From contig NZ_JAGSPM010000004.1 of assembly GCF_018139645.1 (NCBI RefSeq), positions 186,001-250,000 on the forward strand: DNA of 64,000 bases. Reading direction: 5' to 3'. This document shows positions 37,317-46,841 of this stretch, one piece after another. The first letter of the stretch is position 1. Each line of letters starts with the position of its first letter. The notes beneath the pieces are model-generated. The model searched no databases. It was not told where the DNA came from and saw nothing but the letters and a program-made list of their open reading frames with translations. The stretch is from Affinundibacterium baiyunense (lineage in GTDB: Bacteria; Pseudomonadota; Gammaproteobacteria; Burkholderiales; Burkholderiaceae_D). Position numbers and translations under genes: made by a program.

Positions 37317-37339
37317 CTGTGGTCGAACTAAGCTACCAA

Positions 37340-38722
37340 TTAGCAAGGCATCTCAGCATTTTTACGTGAGTAGAACCACCAAGTAATCACCATGCAACTG
37401 ATATAGAAAGCGATGAAAGTGTACAAAGCCATATCAGGGGCGCCTGTAATTTTGATGGAAGTACCAAAGCCCTGAGGAATAAAGAATCCACCATAAGCAC
37501 CAATCGCACCTGAGAAACCTAAAACAGCAGCAGATTCTTTTGCTGCATCCAAACGCGCTTGTCTAATCGCAGCTTCACCTTTGCCTGCACTAGCACGTTC
37601 TCTTTCTGTTTGAAAAATAATCGGGATCATGCAAAACGTTGAGCCGTTTCCTAAGCCAGTCAAAATAAACATACCAATAAATGAGACTAAGAACACAGTA
37701 AATTGGTGTGCGTGCAAAGCGGGCAAGATACCGAAAGCAATCACTGCTGCCATTGCCGCGAAGACCCAGAATGTCAAACGTGCACCGCCCAATTTATCGG
37801 ACAAGATACCACCGACCGGACGTGCTAATGCACCAGCTAAAGGGCCGAGGAAAGCAAACTTTGCGACATCGACTTCAGGAAACTGGGCTTTGATCAACAT
37901 CGCAAATGCTGCCGAGAATCCGATGAAAGAACCAAAGGTACCGATGTATAACCAGCACATTAACCAGTTATGTTTGCGTTTAAAAATGATTGCTTGATCA
38001 GAGAAAGACGCTTTGGCAGAGGCAATATCATTCATGCCAAACCATGCTGCAAGCGTCGCTACCAAAATGAACGGTACCCAGATAAAGCCCGCATTCGCTA
38101 ACCAAAACATTTTGTCAGTATTGGTTTTAACATTGTGATACAAGAAGCCATCACCAGAAATCGCCGCACCAAATACTGCAGATGAAATCACTAGTGGTGC
38201 GACAAACTGTACAACTGAGACCCCAAGATTACCAATCCCAGCATTCATACCAGTTGCATAACCTTTGCGTGATTTTGGGAAAAAGAAGCTGATGTTCGCC
38301 ATACTCGAGCTAAAATTACCACCGCCGAGGCCACACAATAAAGCGAGTATCAATAAGGTGGAATAACTGGTTGTTGGATCTTGTAAAGCGAAGCCCATGC
38401 CAATCGCTGGAATCAACAAACTCGCAGTAGATATCGCGGTGAAACGACGACCACCAAAAACAGGAACTAAAAAAGAATAAAAAATTCTCAGCGTTGCACC
38501 CGACAGTGCCGGCAAAGCAGTCAAGAAAAATAGCTGATCTTTGGTGAATTTAAATCCAGCCTTATCCAAGTTAGCAGCCACCACACTCCACAGCATCCAT
38601 ACCGAAAACGCCAACATCAAGCATGGTATTGAAATCCACAAATTTCGATTTGCAATGCCGTTACCTTCTTTTTGCCAAAATCCACTATCCTCCGGCTCCC
38701 AACGACTTAATACATGTCCCAT
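37340..38722 (-). CDS. narK: Nitrate/nitrite transporter NarK
   Basis: A 460-residue major-facilitator protein with about 12 membrane segments, located just beyond the nitrate-sensing regulators. Gly-rich nitrate-signature-like stretches are visible, including GLGGGNFSSSMANISFFFPKSRKG and, in the second half, a related GLGNGSTFCMIPIIF. The ATG at 38722 is chosen because AAGGAG stands 6 nt upstream; the in-frame GTG at 38737 would begin inside that ribosome site. It has its own terminator and is separated from the Crp/Fnr gene by another terminator, so it is transcribed alone. Whether it is nitrate/proton symport or nitrate/nitrite antiport cannot be told. Confidence 0.9.
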   Translation of the reverse strand: MGHVLSRWEPEDSGFWQKEGNGIANRNLWISIPCLMLAFSVWMLWSVVAANLDKAGFKFTKDQLFFLTALPALSGATLRIFYSFLVPVFGGRRFTAISTASLLIPAIGMGFALQDPTTSYSTLLILALLCGLGGGNFSSSMANISFFFPKSRKGYATGMNAGIGNLGVSVVQFVAPLVISSAVFGAAISGDGFLYHNVKTNTDKMFWLANAGFIWVPFILVATLAAWFGMNDIASAKASFSDQAIIFKRKHNWLMCWLYIGTFGSFIGFSAAFAMLIKAQFPEVDVAKFAFLGPLAGALARPVGGILSDKLGGARLTFWVFAAMAAVIAFGILPALHAHQFTVFLVSFIGMFILTGLGNGSTFCMIPIIFQTERERASAGKGEAAIRQARLDAAKESAAVLGFSGAIGAYGGFFIPQGFGTSIKITGAPDMALYTFIAFYISCMVITWWFYSRKNAEMPC

Positions 38723-38835
38723 CTCGTACTCCTTCACTGAATTAATCTCACATTTAATCTCAAATTATTTTTGATGTTAGAGACTCTTTATGCCTGCCGA
38801 TTTGTACTTACCAATGACAGTTCGACTGCACAAAG

Positions 38836-38876
38836 AAAAACGCACCATCCTGAATGTCATATTAAGGATGGTGCGT
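38836..38876 (-). terminator. Intrinsic terminator of the Crp/Fnr gene
   Basis: On the minus strand a perfect 12-bp stem (38840-38851 with 38865-38876) is followed by five T. It isolates the regulator from narK, so a narK promoter must lie between about 38723 and 38835. Confidence 0.9.
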
Positions 38877-38930
38877 CTATTTGAGAATTCTACGTATGGG
38901 GATAGAGCGATCCGCAAAAGTAGGAGTTGA

Positions 38931-39716
38931 TCAGCCAAAAGAACTAGTCCGAACTCCCTGCTCTACATGTAATTCCGGCGTGATACGTCGTGTTAAGGGG
39001 CGCACATTACTTTTAGCAGTTGGTGTTTCTTGTACTGCACTAGTGCTTGCGTACGCCTTCAATGCCGTCATGCAGTGAATATAAATTCGCGATGCACTAA
39101 CACGGATTAAGTTTAATTCACTTAAGTGATGCAACATTCGAGAAAAAGTCTCGGGCGTCAGATTGAGTAAAGATGCCACCACATTTTTCTTTAACTCAAG
39201 GCGGATGTCATTGCTATCTTGGGTAATAGCAACCTGTACCAAATAATCGACTACCCTTTGCATGGCATTATGTGATGATTGTCGTTCTACGCTGCGGATA
39301 AATCCAAGCAAACGATACGACAAACCCGTCATCATTTGACGTGCAATTGTTGGCGATTGGTCGAGCAATTTAAACAGCGCATTGCGCGGCAAACGCAGTA
39401 ACAATGAAGGCTCTAAAGACTCTGCATAAAATGGATATGGCTCATCTAAGAACAGCATAGCTTCACCAAAACATTGACCTGGTCGAATTAACTCAACGAT
39501 CTTGTCACTGCCATTGGACGATGGAATCGCCAACTTCACCAAGCCGTAGACCAAAATAAAACAGGCATCCGCTGTATCGCCTTTTTGAAACAGACTTAGA
39601 CCTTTGTCTAACTCCATTTTCACGACTTCCTTTTTTAAGCTTTCTAACTCAAACGGCGAAATATGGCGAAATAAAGCCTGATTCGATAAAAGTCCATCAA
39701 GATTAATCTTACTCAT
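38931..39716 (-). CDS. Crp/Fnr-family transcriptional regulator, NarXL-linked
   Basis: A 261-residue regulator: cyclic-nucleotide-like beta-roll (about 10-125), dimerisation helix, and a Crp-type helix-turn-helix (about 175-215). The recognition helix reads TPETFSRML, with the E..SR residues that in FNR read TTGAT half-sites, so FNR-like boxes are the expected targets. The N-terminal Cys cluster of oxygen-sensing FNR is absent; the few Cys are scattered. A DNR/NnrR-like NO- or heme-dependent role is therefore possible (inference). An unusual basic and polar tail of about 45 residues follows the HTH. Third in line behind narX and narL. Confidence 0.85.
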   Translation of the reverse strand: MSKINLDGLLSNQALFRHISPFELESLKKEVVKMELDKGLSLFQKGDTADACFILVYGLVKLAIPSSNGSDKIVELIRPGQCFGEAMLFLDEPYPFYAESLEPSLLLRLPRNALFKLLDQSPTIARQMMTGLSYRLLGFIRSVERQSSHNAMQRVVDYLVQVAITQDSNDIRLELKKNVVASLLNLTPETFSRMLHHLSELNLIRVSASRIYIHCMTALKAYASTSAVQETPTAKSNVRPLTRRITPELHVEQGVRTSSFG

Positions 39717-39852
39717 AGCGAGTCCCCCATCTTTTAAATGTGTGTAACACAGTGTAATCGGGGAAGATTAGGGTCGACTATACGTCGTTAGGAGTAGTTC
39801 GGCGTTGCAGATGGCTAGTCATTATTTATCGAGTTGACAATCTTATGCGTAA

Positions 39853-40497
39853 TTACTTGTCCATCCCATGCTCAACCGCATAGACCGCAATTTGCACACG
39901 GCTAGTTAGGTTAAGCTTCTTCAGAATGTTTTGAACATGAATTTTGACTGTGCTCTCAGCAACATCAAGATTGCGCGCAATTTCTTTATTGCTTTCACCA
40001 CGGGCTAGGCACACCATCGTCTCGCGTTCACGTGGCGTCAGTTTTTCACGTTCTGGTGCAGTTGATACGTTATTCCCTGATCGAAATTGCATGACCAACT
40101 TGGCTGTCATCGATTCCGCAATCACAGGCTCCCCAGCAGCCGCACGTTTAATCGCTTGCGTTAGATAATCCGCTTCAATATTCTTCAACAAATAGCCACG
40201 AGCGCCACTCTTTAAAGCGGTTGTCAAGTCTTCTGCTTCTTCTGAGACTGTTAGCATCAACACTGCCGTATCGGGCAAATCTTCAACGATCAATTGCATT
40301 GCTTCCAACCCAGATAAGCCTGGCATGTTTAAATCCATTAACACGACATCAGGCTTTAATTGTTTTGCGCGTTTGATACCTTCCAAACCATCAGAGGCCT
40401 CGCCAACAATTTCGAATTCGGGATTGCGTTGCAAAAGCAAACGTATGCCACTACGAAACAAGCTGTGATCATCGACTAATAAAATTTTTATGCTCAT
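39853..40497 (-). CDS. narL: Nitrate/nitrite response regulator NarL
   Basis: A 214-residue response regulator: receiver domain (about 1-120) with acidic DD near residue 9-10, phospho-Asp in VVLMDLNMPG and Lys in YLLKN, then a LuxR/NarL-type helix-turn-helix (about 150-210, LTPREREMVCL after a Thr, and NKEIARNLDVAESTVKIHV). It lies 50 nt downstream of narX. NarL activates nitrate reductase and transporter genes in response to nitrate in enterobacteria and pseudomonads; the same is expected here. Confidence 0.95.
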   Translation of the reverse strand: MSIKILLVDDHSLFRSGIRLLLQRNPEFEIVGEASDGLEGIKRAKQLKPDVVLMDLNMPGLSGLEAMQLIVEDLPDTAVLMLTVSEEAEDLTTALKSGARGYLLKNIEADYLTQAIKRAAAGEPVIAESMTAKLVMQFRSGNNVSTAPEREKLTPRERETMVCLARGESNKEIARNLDVAESTVKIHVQNILKKLNLTSRVQIAVYAVEHGMDK

Positions 40498-40547
40498 GTC
40501 TCTACAATTTCTTCGCTAAATTGTTTACTAAGTTTAAGCCACCAAAA

Positions 40548-42473
40548 CTAAGCCACTAAGCGTTCAGCACGTTTCAAGTGCAATGCAATGGTCGTGCCTT
40601 GGTCAACCGAACTCTCAATCGAAAACTGTGCAGCAAGACGCTCGGCACGTTCGTGCATAATGCGTAAGCCAACGTGACTATCACCTTTTTGCGCAACCTT
40701 ACTCATATCAAAGCCAGCACCATCATCATGGACAGTCATCACAAAATCACGATCGTTTGCAACCTTGACTTTGACCTCGCTCGCTTGCGCATGTTTACGC
40801 ACATTTGATAAGGCTTCCTGCAAGATAAACAGCACTTGCAATTGCTGCTCAGGCGCCAATTGTGCGCCATCACCACTAATTTCTATCGTCGCATGTACGC
40901 CAGTTTGACGCTGAAATTTAGACACCACGTTACGCATTTCAGATTCTAAATTACTGTCTTGCAAACGGGTACGGAAATTTAACAAAAGCTCTCGCACATC
41001 CTCGTAACTTTCTTGGATTCCTGCACGTAACAGTGGCGTGATATCGTGAATTTCTTCGACATCATTGCGCTTCAAGGAATCTTCCAACATCTGCACCTGC
41101 AAGTTCAAGAAGTTAAGCCCTTGTGCAATGCTGTCATGCAAGCCTTGCGCTAACAAATTGCGCTCTTGCGACACTGCGAATTCTTTTTCTCTGGCAATTA
41201 ATCGCTGATTTTCAATCGATGAACCTAAGTTTTTACCCAAAATTTCTAGCAAGCGACGTTCCTCGCCTTTCACTACACGTTCTTGGGAAAAATGCAGAGA
41301 GAAACTACCGATCACTTGATCACGCGCTTGAATTTGAAACACTGCCAAAGAGATATATCCTTCCTCTTGGCAACGATAACGCTTTTGTTGATCTAGCAGA
41401 CGAAAATCACGCACTAAAATAATTCCTTTCGAAGTAGCTGCTCCACACAAGCAATCATCTTTTTTAATGCAATGCTCTTCCTCGATCATTTTCTCAGAAA
41501 TACCTTCGTGTACCGTGATATGGACATTACCTTTATCACTATCAAGAATACGAACCGTGCCACCGTCGGCATTCATTCTCTGCATAATTCTATGTAAAAA
41601 TCCACGGCACAATTCTTCAATCGCATGAGGACCAGACAGAAATGCCGCGATCTCATACATCGTACTAATTTCGTGATTCTGCGCTTGTAGCTTCGCGGTC
41701 TTTTCTGAAACACGATCTTCTAGAGTTCTATGCACAGTTTGCACATGATCGGCCATTTGATTAAAGGCTTGCGCTAAGACACCAAATTCATCTTCGGTTT
41801 CTATCGGAAGTCGCACGCTTAAATCATCTTTACTCATACGCGCGATACCCGCTTGCATGCGCGTCACTGGTCCAACTATCCACAAATACAAAAGATAAAG
41901 TAAGGCGATACTGGCGGCGAGCGACATAAAAATCAAGGCGGTCTGACACAGCCTTAACCACGTCGTTTTTTCTTCTAATTCGACCTCAACTAGCGAGACC
42001 AGCTGATTAATGTTTTTGACGAATCCCGGCAATTGCGCAGCGTAATCTTCTAGGGCAATTTGCTTTAATTGTGGATCGGTTTGCGCCACAACTTTCTGCG
42101 CGTTGACTTGAATATGTTGATGCCAATCTTGCTGCACCTTTTTCATTTGCTCACGTATCGATGTCGTTTGTGGCAAGAACAAGGGGCGCTTGGCATCACC
42201 ATGTTCAAGATCAGATAAGGTACGATTAAATTCTTGCAACTCTTGTATAACGCTATTACCTTTCTGCGGATGTTCTAACACCATCGCCAAGCGATAAGAG
42301 CGCATACGTAAACTACCTGCCTCATTAATTGCTGCACCACCACCTTCTAACTGCCAAGACAATAATAAGGTGTAACCAATCGCAGCTAAAGTCAAAGCCA
42401 AACCAACTACCGTCGTCATCAAAATACGAAAAGTCAGGCGTTTGCCTATCGGTAATTGCTTGGAGGAATCCAT
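40548..42473 (-). CDS. narX: Nitrate/nitrite sensor histidine kinase NarX
   Basis: A 641-residue inner-membrane kinase. TM1 (about 14-36) is followed by the nitrate-binding P-box INEAGSLRMRSYRLAM (about 41-56), a periplasmic four-helix domain, TM2 (about 178-200), HAMP (about 200-250), a GAF-like central module with a Cys cluster (HCIKKDDCLCG), HisKA_3 with phospho-acceptor His in LAQGLHDSIAQGL (about 447), and a HATPase domain. The intact P-box indicates real nitrate sensing. Partner NarL is encoded directly downstream. Confidence 0.95.
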   Translation of the reverse strand: MDSSKQLPIGKRLTFRILMTTVVGLALTLAAIGYTLLLSWQLEGGGAAINEAGSLRMRSYRLAMVLEHPQKGNSVIQELQEFNRTLSDLEHGDAKRPLFLPQTTSIREQMKKVQQDWHQHIQVNAQKVVAQTDPQLKQIALEDYAAQLPGFVKNINQLVSLVEVELEEKTTWLRLCQTALIFMSLAASIALLYLLYLWIVGPVTRMQAGIARMSKDDLSVRLPIETEDEFGVLAQAFNQMADHVQTVHRTLEDRVSEKTAKLQAQNHEISTMYEIAAFLSGPHAIEELCRGFLHRIMQRMNADGGTVRILDSDKGNVHITVHEGISEKMIEEEHCIKKDDCLCGAATSKGIILVRDFRLLDQQKRYRCQEEGYISLAVFQIQARDQVIGSFSLHFSQERVVKGEERRLLEILGKNLGSSIENQRLIAREKEFAVSQERNLLAQGLHDSIAQGLNFLNLQVQMLEDSLKRNDVEEIHDITPLLRAGIQESYEDVRELLLNFRTRLQDSNLESEMRNVVSKFQRQTGVHATIEISGDGAQLAPEQQLQVLFILQEALSNVRKHAQASEVKVKVANDRDFVMTVHDDGAGFDMSKVAQKGDSHVGLRIMHERAERLAAQFSIESSVDQGTTIALHLKRAERLVA

Positions 42474-42544
42474 ATGACTCTTTTCTAACTCGCTGTGTTT
42501 TTCACTTTGATTGATCTGCTATTGATCGACCCTTGATCAATTAC

Positions 42545-43276
42545 TCAATCAACCAATTCTGCATTTTTGCTGACTTCTTCTGTCGTTTCAAGAGATTCAA
42601 CTGTATCGACACTGCTTGCGTGCGGCACACCAAGTGGACAAACCATAGGCAGAAAGCTATCGGTACGGTCAGAGTATGCCAGCAATGCGCCGTTAGTCAT
42701 ATCGAAATACCAACCATGTAGCGCAATTTCGCCACTTTGTTCACGTTCTGCGACCCAAGGGAAGCTACGCAAATTATTGAGTGACAAGATAATCGCTCCA
42801 AGTTCGCAGGCGTGAACTTGTACTTCTTTGCTGCAGTGACTTAATTGGCTTAACACTTGCTGTTTAACCGGTTCAACAATACGCATCCAACGACCAATAA
42901 AATCAATCTTACGGCTCGGTTGATAGCCCTGCATTAATGCCCGTATGCCACCACATTTTTCGTGCCCCATGACGATAATACGCTTCACATTTAAAGCTTC
43001 TACCGCAAACTGTATCGCTGCACTAACCCCTTGTTGATTGCCAGATTCATTACATGGTGGCACTAAATTCGCCACGTTCCGAATCACGAAAATATCACCT
43101 GGATCACAATCAAGTAGTAAAGCCGGGTCAACCCGCGAATCACAACAGCCAATTAACAAGGTAGTCGGATTCTGACCATTATTCAACTTATTATAAAGCG
43201 GCTTCTCACCAGCAAAATATTTGGACTGAAAGCGTTGAAACCCTTCAATAAATTGGTGAATATTACGCACTTCCAT
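42545..43276 (-). CDS. can: Beta-class carbonic anhydrase
   Basis: A 243-residue zinc enzyme that interconverts CO2 and bicarbonate. Zinc and catalytic residues are visible in LLIGCCDSRVDP (Cys, Asp-Arg dyad) and VMGHEKCGGIRA (His, Cys). The ATG at 43276 is chosen because GAGG lies 7 nt upstream; the ORF can be extended to a GTG that overlaps this site. It is inserted between moaA and narX on the same strand with short gaps (30 and 71 nt), so it is probably cotranscribed with nitrate genes. An acidic tail (about 225-243) follows the fold. Confidence 0.92.
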   Translation of the reverse strand: MEVRNIHQFIEGFQRFQSKYFAGEKPLYNKLNNGQNPTTLLIGCCDSRVDPALLLDCDPGDIFVIRNVANLVPPCNESGNQQGVSAAIQFAVEALNVKRIIVMGHEKCGGIRALMQGYQPSRKIDFIGRWMRIVEPVKQQVLSQLSHCSKEVQVHACELGAIILSLNNLRSFPWVAEREQSGEIALHGWYFDMTNGALLAYSDRTDSFLPMVCPLGVPHASSVDTVESLETTEEVSKNAELVD

Positions 43277-43306
43277 CTTCAACCTCACTCTATTTTACTC
43301 AGTAGA

Positions 43307-44323
43307 CTATCCACCGGTTTGTGACATAAACCGGATAATTTTATGTCTTTGTGTCGCGAACTCGTGGCGCTCTGGCTTGAGTTCTATCGCTTCTCGTATC
43401 GCTTGTTCAAGTTCTGCATCGCTGATGCCCGCACGCAATAAAGGACGCAAGGCAAATTGCTCATCTTGACCCAAACACATATACAGCGTGCCATCGACCG
43501 CCAAACGCACCCGATTGCAGCTGGCACAAAAATGTTGGCTAATCGGTGAAATAAAACCGATCGTTCCTTGCCCATCTCGACGTGTCCAATAGCGAGCCGG
43601 ACCGCCACCCAATTCTTCAGCCGCTGGAATCAAATCGAACTGACGCACCAATTGGTCTCGAATCGGACCAATGTCGCGGTATTGACTATTTTGTCCTGTG
43701 CTACCCATCGGCATCGCCTCAATTAGGCGCAAAATGAATCCTTCGTTAAAACAAAATTCCGCCATACGGGGAATTTCATGCTCGTTGACACCGTCCATCA
43801 CCACCATGTTGAGTTTGATAGGCTTAAATCCTGCCTGCTTGCCAGCTTGTAATCCCGCCATGATGCTGGCGAAGCTATCGCGCCCCGTGATATTTTCCAT
43901 ACAAGCTTTATCTAGACTATCCAGACTGACATTGATGCGGCTCACACCAGCCTGATACAAAGCCTGTGCATGCTTATGCAATTGCGTCGCATTTGTCGAT
44001 AAAGAAATGTCTCGAATCTCTGCATGGCTAGCCAACCGCTCCACCAACTGCGGCAAATTGCGTCGCAATAATGGCTCACCACCAGTCAAACGCACGCGCG
44101 CTACGCCCAAGCGACCAAAGGCAGCAACCACTCTTTCAATTTCCGCAAATGTGAGCCAATTCTCCGGCTCCTCAAAGCCGTTAAACCCTTTAGGCATGCA
44201 ATAACTGCAGCGCAAATCACATTTATCGGTGACAGAGACACGCAGATAAGTTAATTGCCTCCCAAAGCGATCAATCAATTGCGCTCCAGAAGCCGATGCA
44301 GGGGATATAGAGAGATTTTTCAT
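43307..44323 (-). CDS. moaA: GTP 3',8-cyclase MoaA (molybdenum cofactor)
   Basis: A 338-residue radical SAM enzyme that starts molybdenum cofactor synthesis by rearranging GTP. The SAM cluster motif is CDLRCSYC. The C-terminal cluster cysteines are in FCASCNRVRL and the following TLYMCLG. The essential C-terminal Gly-Gly is present (SQTGG). NarG needs bis-MGD, so linkage with nar genes is logical. First gene of the block moaA-can-narX-narL-regulator, all on the minus strand. Confidence 0.96.
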   Translation of the reverse strand: MKNLSISPASASGAQLIDRFGRQLTYLRVSVTDKCDLRCSYCMPKGFNGFEEPENWLTFAEIERVVAAFGRLGVARVRLTGGEPLLRRNLPQLVERLASHAEIRDISLSTNATQLHKHAQALYQAGVSRINVSLDSLDKACMENITGRDSFASIMAGLQAGKQAGFKPIKLNMVVMDGVNEHEIPRMAEFCFNEGFILRLIEAMPMGSTGQNSQYRDIGPIRDQLVRQFDLIPAAEELGGGPARYWTRRDGQGTIGFISPISQHFCASCNRVRLAVDGTLYMCLGQDEQFALRPLLRAGISDAELEQAIREAIELKPERHEFATQRHKIIRFMSQTGG

Positions 44324-44666
44324 GCTGTCATTTTGTGCCGATTAAAGCCACAGCACAATTCGCCGCCAAGCTAGATCATCTAGTTCTTTTGGGGGATAAA
44401 TCTTGTCCCAGATCAAATTTTGTCGGTGTTTGCAAATATCAAAAGTAATTGGAATAGACATGCTTGAAAGTTTGCGCACTTACATCATCAAAGAATAACG
44501 AAAGCACAACGGCAATTGCAAAATTGTGCGACAAACAAGAAAATCCATTGATCAACTATCAAAAAATTGCTAGCCTGATTCATAGACGCTATGACAATGC
44601 ATAAGCAAAGTTGTGCACATTTATATCTCTATCGCAAGAGAACATTTTTCATACGATATTGTGGTC
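44324..44666. other. Divergent intergenic region, moaA / 7TMR-DISM kinase
   Basis: This 343-nt spacer should hold the promoter for the moaA-can-narXL block and one for the kinase on the plus strand. I see one FNR-like box (44403-44416, listed separately) and a palindromic TTGAT-N5-ATCAA at 44548-44562 whose spacing is one base too long for FNR. No gene, terminator or RNA is recognised. Confidence 0.6.
44403..44416. promoter_or_regulatory. Weak FNR/DNR-like box upstream of moaA
   Basis: TTGTCCCAGATCAA keeps the 14-bp spacing of TTGAT-N4-ATCAA with 8 of 10 fixed bases. It lies 80 bp before the moaA start. The encoded Crp/Fnr protein has the matching recognition residues, so binding is plausible but not shown. 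Confidence 0.35.
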
Positions 44667-46748
44667 ATGCATAAAGTAATCAAACTGCTTTTAGTTGTAT
44701 TGTGTTGGCAACTCTTTGATTGCTCGATCGGCCGCGCTACAGCCAAAGTATTGGCTCTACAAAGTAGCACTAGCGCCGTCAATTTAAAATCGCATTGGCA
44801 GGTTCTAGAAGATAAATCAGGCGCCCTCACGATTGATGACATCTTACGACTAGACCAAGCAGATTCAAGCCAGACTGAGCGCATTCCAAAAAATGTAAAC
44901 GGATTTAAATTATTGAATGGCAATCTAAGCGCCTCTTATACACGTTCGGTCTTTTGGTTGAAATTAGATTTACAACGGCAAGATCCGGCTGCATCAACAG
45001 AGTGGTGGATGGAAGTAACGCCGAATATGCTCGATGATGTGCGTGCATATCATGTAAAGAATCAAAACATCATTAGTACACATCGGTCTGGTGATCATAC
45101 CCGCTTCGTCGATGGTGAAACGCGTCATCGACTAGCGGTGTATCGCCTAGCAATAGCAGATACTGAAAAACACAGCATTTATATACGCATACAAACCAGC
45201 AGTGCATTGTATTTCAGTGCGCACTTGTATACGCCGCAAGCTTTTGCCGAGACAAGTAATTTTCAATCGAGCTTGATGGGCGTTTTTTACGGCATCATGT
45301 TGGCAATGATTGCCTACAATCTCATTTTGATGTTCGGTTATCGCGATAATGCCAATGGTTTTTATTTGCTCTTATCTGCACTCACATTGTTAGTTGGTTT
45401 CAATAATAATGGTCATCTAGCTCTATATTTTGAACCCGATAATATCTGGGTAGTTGAGTTAATTCAAAGCCTCGCGGTACCCAGCCTATTGCTGTTTTAT
45501 TCGCTGTTCATATCCAGCTTCTTACAGTTACCCAAAATCATGCCGAATATCGCCAAAGGATTTCGGATACTACAAATATTTGCGGTACTAATCATGATTG
45601 CAGTACTAGCGGGATATAACAGCTACGTTGCCGCCACAGCGCAAATTCTCGCTTTTATTCAGATGATTGTAGTGATTCCTATCGGCATGCTGATAGGCTG
45701 GCGCGGCTATCGTCCGGGCTATATTGTGGTAGCAGCGACAACCGCATGGGTTGCTGGCGGTTTATTAGTCATCTTACGAAATCTCGGTGTGATTGAAAGC
45801 TCATGGTTAAGTGAATATGGCTTCCAGATTGGCGCTGCTATTGAAATCATCTTACTCGCCTTAGCGCAAGCAGATCGTATCAACATCATTAAGAATGAAA
45901 ATGCGCTAGCACAAGCGCAACTGCTTTCTATTTCGCAAAAAGCCGAACAAGAATTAGAAAGCAAAATCCAGCAACGTACAAAAGAAATGGCAGAATTAAT
46001 TGAACGCTTGGAAAAACTCGATAAACAAAAAAATGAATTCTTGGGAATTGCCGCCCATGATTTGAAAAATCCGCTAACCGGCATCATTGGTCTCAGCGAT
46101 TTAATGCGCAAACTCGAACCAAGCATCACACCCGAACAGCGCTATAGTTATCTAGAAAGAATCAGTCGCAGTGGCAATCGCATGATGCATATCATCACCA
46201 ATTTGCTCGACGTCAATGCGATGGAATCGGGCAATACCAAACTCGAAAAAAATGCGATCAATATTGTTGAACTTTGCCATCAAGTCTTAATTCAATACGA
46301 ACATAATTTACGCGCAAAAGAATTACAGTATCAACTAAATTTTTCTGACACAGAGTATGCAAGCAATCCACCTAGCCTGATGGTGTCGGTCGACCAAAAT
46401 GCGTGCTTTCAAGTGTTAGATAATTTAATTTCAAACGCGATCAAGTATTCACCTATCGGCAAACTGATCACCGTTCAATTATCGCGACATGAAGAGTTCG
46501 CGCAAATTTGCATTCAAGATCAAGGACAAGGATTAACCGCAGAGGACCAGCAACGTTTGTTCGAACGGTTTAGCAAACTATCGAGTGTGCCAACTGCAGG
46601 TGAACATTCGACTGGTTTGGGACTGTCTATCGTCAAGAAACTCACCGAAGCGATGGGTGGTACCGTCAGCTGCGAGAGTGAGTTTGGCAATGGTTGCTGC
46701 TTTATCGTCGAATTGCCGCTAGCTCAAACGAGGGACAGCAAAGACTAA
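44667..46748 (+). CDS. 7TMR-DISM sensor histidine kinase
   Basis: A membrane kinase of about 693 residues. Signal peptide (about 1-26); extracytoplasmic 7TMR-DISMED2-type domain (about 35-165); seven membrane segments of the 7TMR-DISM module (about 180-400); a coiled coil; HisKA with His about 464 (LGIAAHDLKNPLTGIIG); HATPase with NLISNAIKYSP, DQGQGL and TGLGLSIVKK. The DISM ectodomain has a carbohydrate-binding-like fold in known families; the ligand is unknown. No receiver is attached. A GTG at 44613 would extend the frame, but the ATG at 44667 gives a proper signal peptide. Confidence 0.9.
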   Translation: MHKVIKLLLVVLCWQLFDCSIGRATAKVLALQSSTSAVNLKSHWQVLEDKSGALTIDDILRLDQADSSQTERIPKNVNGFKLLNGNLSASYTRSVFWLKLDLQRQDPAASTEWWMEVTPNMLDDVRAYHVKNQNIISTHRSGDHTRFVDGETRHRLAVYRLAIADTEKHSIYIRIQTSSALYFSAHLYTPQAFAETSNFQSSLMGVFYGIMLAMIAYNLILMFGYRDNANGFYLLLSALTLLVGFNNNGHLALYFEPDNIWVVELIQSLAVPSLLLFYSLFISSFLQLPKIMPNIAKGFRILQIFAVLIMIAVLAGYNSYVAATAQILAFIQMIVVIPIGMLIGWRGYRPGYIVVAATTAWVAGGLLVILRNLGVIESSWLSEYGFQIGAAIEIILLALAQADRINIIKNENALAQAQLLSISQKAEQELESKIQQRTKEMAELIERLEKLDKQKNEFLGIAAHDLKNPLTGIIGLSDLMRKLEPSITPEQRYSYLERISRSGNRMMHIITNLLDVNAMESGNTKLEKNAINIVELCHQVLIQYEHNLRAKELQYQLNFSDTEYASNPPSLMVSVDQNACFQVLDNLISNAIKYSPIGKLITVQLSRHEEFAQICIQDQGQGLTAEDQQRLFERFSKLSSVPTAGEHSTGLGLSIVKKLTEAMGGTVSCESEFGNGCCFIVELPLAQTRDSKD

Positions 46749-46841
46749 CTCATAGCCGCCAATATTAGCTGTGATGAAGACTAATTGAATAGCGCGAACA
46801 ATTCAAACCGGATTTACAGCTCATCCAAAAAATAGTTAGTA

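Noticed and set aside
38881-39078. Small plus-strand gene of 65 codons
   Set aside because: It lies antisense to the C-terminal part of the Crp/Fnr gene and has no ribosome site or recognisable product.
44548-44562. TTGAT-CAACT-ATCAA as an FNR box
   Set aside because: The gap is 5 rather than 4 bases, so the half-sites are out of register for FNR; kept only as a note under the intergenic region.
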